Shown here one piece after another: positions 7,747 through 12,777 of a stretch of 12,777 nucleotides of DNA (position 1 is its first letter; each line of letters opens with the position of its first letter). Location of the stretch: assembly GCA_947253195.1 (NCBI GenBank), contig CAMXXM010000015.1, forward strand, positions 1 to 12,777. The letters are read 5' to 3'. Under the pieces are notes generated by a model that saw only the letters and a program-made list of their open reading frames with translations, was not told where the DNA came from and ran no database searches. The position numbers were made by a program, and so were the translations under genes. This DNA is from an uncultured Porphyromonas sp. Its GTDB lineage: Bacteria > Bacteroidota > Bacteroidia > Bacteroidales > Porphyromonadaceae.

Positions 7747-8012
7747 AAGCAAAGTGGAAAATAGCGAAAACCATCTGTACAGATGACGAAATCCGTCTGT
7801 ACAGACGACTGAAACCATCTGTACAGATGGTGAAATCCGTTCGTACAGATGGTGGCAACGGTTTCACACAATGGATTTTGCCGTTTCACACAACGGATTT
7901 CATCATTTCACACAACGGATTTAGCGGTTTCACACAACGGATTTCACGGCATCCAGTTGCCGATTTCACGGTAACCAGTTGCGGTTTTACTCATAACCGG
8001 TTGCGGATTTAG
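7743..8012 (+). CDS. Small ORF across the 22-bp repeat array, possibly a translational relay
   Basis: This 89-codon frame starts with an ATG that overlaps the previous stop (ATGA) and ends with TAG two bases before the next ATG. Its sequence is almost wholly the translation of the 22-bp array. As 22 is not a multiple of three, the repeated cores are read in rotating frames (ICTD, LYRR, SVQM; then GFTQ, HTTD, SHNG), so the peptide has no regular repeat. Nothing suggests a folded or functional protein. If translated, its likely use is to carry ribosomes from the upstream to the downstream gene. It may also be chance, though staying open for 89 codons with coupling-like junctions on both sides is notable. 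Confidence 0.35.
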   Translation: MKAKWKIAKTICTDDEIRLYRRLKPSVQMVKSVRTDGGNGFTQWILPFHTTDFIISHNGFSGFTQRISRHPVADFTVTSCGFTHNRLRI

Positions 8013-8014
8013 CC
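7773..8014. repeat. Mosaic array of eleven 22-bp units with palindromic cores
   Basis: The region divides exactly into 11 units of 22 bp, each a 12-nt core plus a 10-nt linker. Core class 1, four units at 7773, 7795, 7817 and 7839: RTCTGTACAGAY, perfectly palindromic in the first three, with GTAC centres exactly 22 apart; the unit at 7817 extends to an 18-bp palindrome at 7814-7831. Class 2, four units at 7861, 7883, 7905 and 7927: RTTTCACACAAY. Class 3, three units at 7949, 7971 and 7993, near RTAACCRGTTGC; the first is GCATCCAGTTGC. Linkers after class 1 read NNNNAAATCC-like and after classes 2 and 3 GGATTTNNNN-like, each other's reverse complement, so orientation flips at 7851-7860. The linker-like AGCGAAAACC at 7763-7772 suggests a decayed twelfth unit on the left. 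The array is poorer in GC than its flanks and ends at the base before ATG 8015. Function is unknown. Confidence 0.92.
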
Positions 8015-9247
8015 ATGGCAAACAAGACGACAACGACAGGGAATAACACGACCAACCGCTGGAGCAACCTCGGCGGGAGCAGCTACGGCACCTACGCCAC
8101 CGAGTCCGTGCTGGCGCACTCGGTCAGTATGATCTGCGCGAAGTACCGCACCAGCGTCAGCGATCCGAGGGTGAGCGAAAGGGCTTCGTACGAGGCGCAC
8201 AACGTCATCAAGGCGAGCGAGGTGAATGACCCCTTCGCCTTTCCCCCTGAGACCACCTACACGGTAGGGACGGGACGGATCCTTGCCGAGGCAACACGGC
8301 AGCTGGATATCTCGGACAGGAACTTTGGCTCCTACCCCTCCTACGTCTTCACCGACGCGGGGGTCTACGAGCTGGCGGGGGCGACGGCGGATGCCGTCCA
8401 CGCTCGGATGTCGTCCCCTACCTTTATGGAGGCTCCCATCTCGGGGGTGATCTGTCAGACCCCCTACGGCATCGCCTACGCTTCCCGCTCGGGGCTTATG
8501 CTCCTCACGTCAACCTACGTGGCGGGCAACCTCTCGGAGCGGATCTGGGCAAGGCGGCGGGAGCCACGCTTTGACTTCGTTCCACTCCCCGACTGCTACG
8601 GGCTGACGGACTTCGACTTCCGGGGCTTCCTGATGGAGCCGTCGAGGATGACGTACAACCCGCATACAGAGGAGCTGAGGGTGGCGAGTGACCGCTTCCC
8701 GTCCGTTCTGCTGGTCTTCTCTTTCAGTGCCAAGGAGTGGTACTTTATGGAGCAGTCCCTTGGGGGCGGTAACATCGTGGAGGGGTCCAATATGTACCCC
8801 CGGGTGCGGTCATACGGCGTGCGTGCGGACGGCTCGGTAGCCGTTCAGCGATGGGACGAGGGGCATGCTCTTCAGTCGCTCCCCGTCCTGCTGGTGTCCC
8901 GCCCCTTCACCTTCGGCACCACGTACATTAAGAATGTGATCCGCCTCTGGACACGTGGCTGGTTAGAGAGTGTGCGGGAGGGTCGCTGGGGCATCGGCTG
9001 GTCGGAGAGCGGGGAGACCTTCCACGACGTCAACCACCGACGGACGATGGCGGAGAGCCTGCACCCCTTCCACACGACGGACAAGCCGCACCGCCACTTC
9101 AGGGACTTAGACAGCGGGCTCCTGCCGAAGAATAAGGCGCGCTACTTCGCCCTTGCCCTCAGGGCAACGCTTGGCATCCGGACGCACATAGAGGCGGTGG
9201 AGATCGAGCACAACTACACCTACGTACAGAATGATAAACTAAGATAA
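8015..9247 (+). CDS. Virion stabilisation/tail-hub-like protein, C-terminal piece
   Basis: This 410-residue product continues the upstream protein after the repeat array. Residues 68-120 carry the segment SEVNDPFAFPPETTY, then TVGTGRI, then FGSYPSYVFTDAGVYEL, which matches in layout the 'NPF.FP....VG.G.I' and 'FG.FPLYVFT..G...L' segment I remember from the second half of long Bacteroidota podovirus stabilisation-like proteins. GVICQTPYGIAYASRSGLMLLT (about 146-167) follows as expected, with further strand-rich sequence suggesting a beta-propeller or beta-sandwich fold. The first 30 residues (T/N/S/G-rich) look like linker, so the break falls between domains and not inside one. The start ATG has no Shine-Dalgarno sequence, only repeat DNA before it, so coupling from the small ORF is attractive. 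The two pieces may assemble as one unit. Function is inferred from memory of homologues. Confidence 0.6.
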   Translation: MANKTTTTGNNTTNRWSNLGGSSYGTYATESVLAHSVSMICAKYRTSVSDPRVSERASYEAHNVIKASEVNDPFAFPPETTYTVGTGRILAEATRQLDISDRNFGSYPSYVFTDAGVYELAGATADAVHARMSSPTFMEAPISGVICQTPYGIAYASRSGLMLLTSTYVAGNLSERIWARRREPRFDFVPLPDCYGLTDFDFRGFLMEPSRMTYNPHTEELRVASDRFPSVLLVFSFSAKEWYFMEQSLGGGNIVEGSNMYPRVRSYGVRADGSVAVQRWDEGHALQSLPVLLVSRPFTFGTTYIKNVIRLWTRGWLESVREGRWGIGWSESGETFHDVNHRRTMAESLHPFHTTDKPHRHFRDLDSGLLPKNKARYFALALRATLGIRTHIEAVEIEHNYTYVQNDKLR

Positions 9248-9251
9248 GACT

Positions 9252-9794
9252 ATGGTACTATCAACAGCACTTGCCCTCGGCTCCCTCGCCTCACAGGCGA
9301 TCGGCGGCATAGCGGGGTCGATCATAGGAGCACAGCGGGAGCGTGCCGCACGAGCCCGTCAGGCATCCATCCGTCGGGATATGGAGGGGCGAAATAACTC
9401 CGCCTACCTCGCCGACTACTACTCGGACTACCTCAAGCGGGCGGACGCGCAGAATGCCCTCAGGAAGATGAGGGACGAGATGAGACGGCAGGGACAGCGG
9501 GATATGAACGCCGCCGTCATCACCGGAGCGACCCCCGAAGCGACCGCCGCACGGCAGTACGACCGCAACCGTGTGATGGCTGGGATGGTCGGTAACCTCG
9601 GTGCGATGGGGGAGCAACTGAAGCAGCGGGCGCGCGACCGCTACCTCGCCGGGGCTAATCAGATCTCCATGCTGGACAATCAGGAGGCACAGCGGCAGGC
9701 GATAAGCGGGAACAACCTTATGTACAACGGGCTTGGTGCGCTCGGCTCCTTGGCATCTAATGCCGTCAACCTCTTCCCCGGCAAACTGAAATGA
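9252..9794 (+). CDS. Glycine-zipper internal virion / ejection-like protein
   Basis: This 180-residue protein starts with a hydrophobic, glycine-rich segment (residues about 3-28, with SQAIGGIAGSIIGA), followed by a long charged, helical region rich in R, Q, A and M (RERAARARQ, ALRKMRDEMRRQGQRDM, EQLKQRARDRYL) and ends with another small-residue hydrophobic stretch (GLGALGSLASNAVNLF). This architecture resembles internal virion proteins such as the T7 gp14-like or P22 ejection proteins, which enter the host envelope during infection; similarity is in character, not proven sequence homology. It lies four bases after the preceding gene in an ACTATGG start context and its stop overlaps the next start (ATGA), so it is part of the virion operon. 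Confidence 0.55.
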   Translation: MVLSTALALGSLASQAIGGIAGSIIGAQRERAARARQASIRRDMEGRNNSAYLADYYSDYLKRADAQNALRKMRDEMRRQGQRDMNAAVITGATPEATAARQYDRNRVMAGMVGNLGAMGEQLKQRARDRYLAGANQISMLDNQEAQRQAISGNNLMYNGLGALGSLASNAVNLFPGKLK

Positions 9795-10333
9795 TAGGGC
9801 TCTTCTGGAAAAAGGCGCTCATCCACACCTTCACGCACAAGCTGATACAGCAGGATGTGAAGCAGGAGACGTCGCTGATAGCGGAGCGACGCTTCTCGGT
9901 GAATAGGCAGTCGGGCGAGACCACCCCGCTCTATGAGCAGCTGGTGATGGACGAGGAGTATGACTACCTCTTCCGTCGCCTTTTCTCGGAAGCGCAGGCG
10001 CAGGTTCTGTCCGCCATCCCCTCACGGTGCGTTGAGGAGACCCCGACAGACCTTCTCCCCTACCTCCTCGAACACCGAGAGTATGACGACAATAAGGACT
10101 GGCTCTTAGTGCTGAAGCCGGCGAAGAGCTTCCCGATGCAGTACCGCAAGGCGCTCGACAGCGAGATTGAGGGGATGTTAGTGGACTACATCTGCTATAG
10201 GTGGTTAGAGACAAAGAGCGCGCAGGATGCCGAGGGCTACTTCGGGCGGGTGGAGGCGCGCAAGGAGGAGATCCGGAAGATCCTCGCCAAGGGCTACCGT
10301 GCCGAGGGACGACAGCCGAGCATTTTACCATAA
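9791..10333 (+). CDS. Head-tail connector / tail-completion-like protein
   Basis: This 180-residue soluble, mostly helical protein is translationally coupled to the previous gene by an ATGA overlap. A strongly helical block with conserved-looking aromatic residues, EIEGMLVDYICYRWLETKSAQDAEGYFGR (split as residues 125-142 and 143-153), resembles the helix bundle of head-tail connector or adaptor proteins that bind under the portal; P22 gp4 has a similar size. The N-terminal part has two conserved-looking acidic/aromatic stretches (MDEEYDYLFRRLFSEAQ, about 53-69). No signal peptide, membrane segment or enzyme motif is visible. The connector call rests on size, operon position and helical character, so other small virion roles are possible. 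Confidence 0.5.
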   Translation: MIGLFWKKALIHTFTHKLIQQDVKQETSLIAERRFSVNRQSGETTPLYEQLVMDEEYDYLFRRLFSEAQAQVLSAIPSRCVEETPTDLLPYLLEHREYDDNKDWLLVLKPAKSFPMQYRKALDSEIEGMLVDYICYRWLETKSAQDAEGYFGRVEARKEEIRKILAKGYRAEGRQPSILP

Positions 10334-10342
10334 GAGATAGAT

Positions 10343-11500
10343 ATGAAGAATAACAATAGCACAATGGACTTCTGGTCAGCGATACGGGACAGCCGGGCGC
10401 TCCACGAGGGTGGGATGCTCCCGAAGCCGGGAGAGACGACAGAGCCGTCGGCAGAGACACCTGTAGAGACACCACAGCCCGTGGCTCCACAGCCCGCCGT
10501 GACGGAGACGGTACGCCGCTGGTCGGTCTCCGATGGTGCGCCCTCCTATGCCGATGCGGTGGAGGAGTGGAAGCGTCAGGGCAAGCCGGTACTCACGGAG
10601 CTGGCGAAGTACTTCCCCGCCCCGACACCCGAGATGACGGAGGAGCAGGCACGGCGCAAGCGTGCCGCCGGAGCCCTCGGGGACAGCCTGAAGCTCCTCG
10701 GGGAGATCTACGGAGATAGTCAGAATGCCACGATACGCAACCGCTACGGCGAGCCATCGGGGATGGCGCAGGCAAATGCGGAGGTGGAGAAGGCGACCGC
10801 ACGCTATCAGCAGTTACTCAACGCCCACAATAGAGTGATGGGCAGTGCCGCTATGGACGAGATCAATCGGATCTACGGCTCCATGGGTCAGCAGTACGGC
10901 TACGAGATGCAGAGACGTGCCGACGCCGCTCGGGCGCAGGCACAGCGGGAGCTGGCTCGGCAGAAGGCACAGGAGGAGCGAGACAACCTACGCTTCAAGT
11001 TTGAGAACTACGACAAGCCGAAGCAGGACCTCTCGCACGCTCAGGCTATGGAGCTGGAGAAAGAGCGCACCAAGGGTCGGCTCGCAGAGATCAGAAACAG
11101 GGGGGCGCAGGACCGTCTCACCAAGCGGACCGCTCCCGCCAAGACAGGAGGCTCGGGCAGGATGGTAGACGGCAAGTACCCGATGCGTCTGGAGAGCACC
11201 GCTTGGGACGACTCTCTCGCCAAGGAGCAGGACAACCTCAGGGTGAAGACAAGAGACTTCCACCTGAAGCCCCAGGAGTACGAGGCGATACGCAATGCGG
11301 CGAGGGAAGCTCTCTTGGAGACCGATGAGAGCGCACTTGACGAGTACCAGAGAAAGTTTAGGAAGACCTACCAGGGGTCGCTTCCCGCCAAGGGAGCAGC
11401 CGACTGGGACTATTACGCCGACAGATACGCTCAGCTCCTCTACGACAACCAGCAACTTGGATACACCGACCCGATAGAGAATTTCGCCAATAGTAAATAA
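10343..11500 (+). CDS. Coiled-coil internal virion-type protein
   Basis: This 385-residue protein has three visible regions: a Pro/Thr/Glu-rich linker (about 27-57); a small-residue helical block KRAAGALGDSLKLLGEIYG (106-124), which resembles a segment I recall in uncharacterised Bacteroidota phage proteins placed beside ejection-type genes; and a long, highly charged coiled-coil region rich in A, R, Q and E (about 145-265, for example RRADAARAQAQRELARQKAQ). The C-terminal 110 residues contain a repeated LKPQEYEAIRNAAREALLE / LDEYQRKFRKTYQ helical character. No catalytic motif or membrane segment is visible. It sits nine bases after the connector-like gene and 15 before a large ejection-like gene, so an internal or tail-tube virion component is most likely. 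Confidence 0.5.
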   Translation: MKNNNSTMDFWSAIRDSRALHEGGMLPKPGETTEPSAETPVETPQPVAPQPAVTETVRRWSVSDGAPSYADAVEEWKRQGKPVLTELAKYFPAPTPEMTEEQARRKRAAGALGDSLKLLGEIYGDSQNATIRNRYGEPSGMAQANAEVEKATARYQQLLNAHNRVMGSAAMDEINRIYGSMGQQYGYEMQRRADAARAQAQRELARQKAQEERDNLRFKFENYDKPKQDLSHAQAMELEKERTKGRLAEIRNRGAQDRLTKRTAPAKTGGSGRMVDGKYPMRLESTAWDDSLAKEQDNLRVKTRDFHLKPQEYEAIRNAAREALLETDESALDEYQRKFRKTYQGSLPAKGAADWDYYADRYAQLLYDNQQLGYTDPIENFANSK

Positions 11501-11515
11501 GACCATAGCCAGCAT

Positions 11516-12777
11516 ATGAACGGACAGCCTGAAAGAGACATCCGAGGACTTTATAGCATCCTCTCGGACGCAAAGACAATGAATGGGGACACTTTCCCCG
11601 GGGACTTTAACACCTTCGCTTCATACATACAGAGAGACGACATCCAGAAGGGGCTCTATCGGAAGCTCCACGGCAGGGGGATCTTTGGAGGATCGTATGA
11701 GGACTTCCAAAACACTTTCCTCAACCCCTATGCGTCAGAGACGAACCAAGTGGGGGCACTGCGGGCGAAGACCTTTACCCGTGACCCAAGGAAGGAGATG
11801 GCACGCCATAGAGCCCTAATGGATGCGTCGAATGGAGAATACAATCCTTACGGCACGTCCGAGGTGAGCTACAACCCCGACAGGCGTATGCGCACGGAGA
11901 TCGCTCCGATAGACCTTGTGGAGAGCGAGGACACCCTGCCGGAGATCTCTCCCGGACCAAAGACCACACGCACCTTCGGTGGCGGAGTGGTATCCGGACT
12001 ACGAGGGATCCACGGTGGCGCACAGATCGCCGTGGCTGACCTGCTGAAGGGCTTCGGTGGCAACTCGGACGACGAGAAGGAGGCTATCTACCTTATCAAT
12101 CAGATGGAGAAGGACGGCACGCTCAGCCTGGAGCGTGTCCGTGGAGTGAGAGAAAAGCTCCTCAAGGAGTTGGACAGCTACACGCACAACGATATTCTTT
12201 TCGCAGGCGATTACTCCAAGAAGGCACGGCAGGCAGACGCACTGAAGCTCATCGAGGAGCGTATACAGCGTATGGGGGAAGACCTCAGCCCCGAGAAGAG
12301 AGCGATCGCACTTGACGCTATGCGAAGCGACCTCAGAGAGAAGGGAGCGAGCGAGGATAAGGCGAACCCTTTCGTTCGCTGGAAGGAGGACGCTAAGGAC
12401 TACATCCGTAAGTCGGAAGTCCCCTCGGGTACTTGGGCTGAGCTCGGTAGCTCAACGGCAAGCGTGGGCGGTGCCATTGCCGGTCAGGCGATCTCTATGA
12501 TCCCCGGAGCGGCTCCCATTGGTCAGGCGATCTCCTGGGCGAGCATAGGAGCCCAAACGGTCTCCTCGGGGGGGCAGGCGATCATGGACATGGAGGACTA
12601 CGCTGCCGAGAAGGGGGTCTACATCTCCCCGGAGGAGAAGGCGACGATCGCCCTCGGCTATATGGCGGCAGAGTTTGGCGGTGACGCTCTCGGCGGAGCG
12701 GTAGCGTCCAAGTCCATCAGTGCCATCGGTAAGCTTGCGGGGGGACGGATCGGGCAGAAGCTGGCTGTCCGCTCCCT
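11516..12777 (+). CDS. Large ejection/internal virion-like protein, 3' truncated
   Basis: The frame is open from ATG 11516 to the right edge, giving 420 residues with no stop; the protein continues outside the window. The N-terminus has two related modules: LYSIL (12-16) with DFNTF (30-34), and LYRKL (47-51) with DFQNTF (63-68). Such LYxxL...F..F modules occur, as I recall, at the N-termini of very large Bacteroidota phage virion proteins. A first glycine-rich patch (FGGGVVSGLRGIHGG) follows near residues 153-167, then charged helices, then a hydrophobic glycine-zipper region (about 312-356) with GQAI repeated at 323, 336 and 353. Membrane-active segments of this kind fit a DNA-ejection protein entering the host envelope. 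In other phages such proteins often carry a peptidoglycan-cleaving domain; none is visible in this part. Confidence 0.6.
   Translation, partial: MNGQPERDIRGLYSILSDAKTMNGDTFPGDFNTFASYIQRDDIQKGLYRKLHGRGIFGGSYEDFQNTFLNPYASETNQVGALRAKTFTRDPRKEMARHRALMDASNGEYNPYGTSEVSYNPDRRMRTEIAPIDLVESEDTLPEISPGPKTTRTFGGGVVSGLRGIHGGAQIAVADLLKGFGGNSDDEKEAIYLINQMEKDGTLSLERVRGVREKLLKELDSYTHNDILFAGDYSKKARQADALKLIEERIQRMGEDLSPEKRAIALDAMRSDLREKGASEDKANPFVRWKEDAKDYIRKSEVPSGTWAELGSSTASVGGAIAGQAISMIPGAAPIGQAISWASIGAQTVSSGGQAIMDMEDYAAEKGVYISPEEKATIALGYMAAEFGGDALGGAVASKSISAIGKLAGGRIGQKLAVRS

Noticed and set aside
7665..7889. Minus-strand 74-codon frame over the array
   Set aside because: It is the reverse reading of the same repeats plus the end of the upstream gene; no start signal or protein character of its own.
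7773..8014. The 22-bp array as a CRISPR array
   Set aside because: CRISPR repeats are nearly identical and separated by unique spacers of 25-40 bp. Here both parts of the unit repeat, the period is only 22 bp, and there are no cas genes.
5980..9247. The split stabilisation gene as a sequencing error or programmed frameshift
   Set aside because: The halves are separated by about 270 bases of repeat DNA with clear stops and starts in three different frames, so neither a single indel nor one frameshift would join them.

Overview
The window is the left end of a contig from a double-stranded DNA tailed phage (or prophage or phage-plasmid), most likely of a Bacteroidota host. The phage call rests on a VapE-type replication ATPase, a VRR-NUC nuclease overlapping an SNF2 helicase, a P22-like portal, and a run of small virion and DNA-ejection type genes. 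The Bacteroidota call rests on protein style recalled from Bacteroidota podoviruses, a TAnnTTTG-type promoter box, and weak or absent Shine-Dalgarno sequences at most starts. Genus-level host cannot be fixed. Bases 1-33 are not biological: they match the Nextera read-2 transposase adapter, so the left edge is a library-fragment end.

Layout. 34-1349: 5'-truncated VapE-like primase/helicase. 1350-1651: non-coding, with eight exact GGTTACA/TGTAACC heptamers followed by an AT-rich tract with four GCATATA repeats, a good candidate replication origin. 1652-3296: VRR-NUC nuclease and SNF2 helicase, overlapping by 11 bases. 3297-3480: non-coding, with an 8-bp-stem hairpin and competing helices. 3481-3801 (minus strand): a 106-residue helical protein, possibly packaging-related, with a -7 type box directly before its start. 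3919 to the right edge: one tightly packed rightward virion operon with portal, a stabilisation-like protein in two pieces, a glycine-zipper protein, a connector-like protein, a coiled-coil virion protein, and a large ejection-like protein cut by the right edge.

The most unusual object is at 7773-8014, between the two pieces of the stabilisation-like protein. It consists of exactly eleven 22-bp units, each a 12-nt core plus a 10-nt linker. The cores fall into three sequence classes (RTCTGTACAGAY, RTTTCACACAAY, RTAACCRGTTGC-like). The linker flips orientation in mid-array, from NNNNAAATCC-like to GGATTTNNNN-like. The last base of the array is the base before the downstream ATG. A small ORF spans the array and touches both neighbours (ATGA overlap on the left, TAG-CC-ATG on the right), so translation could pass from one half-gene to the other.

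In the likely working scheme, VapE, the origin region and the nuclease/helicase pair handle replication and recombination. The long operon builds the portal vertex, connector/tail and ejected internal proteins. No terminase large subunit, major capsid protein or scaffold is visible; they must lie outside the window, which means portal and stabilisation genes are adjacent without the capsid gene between them.
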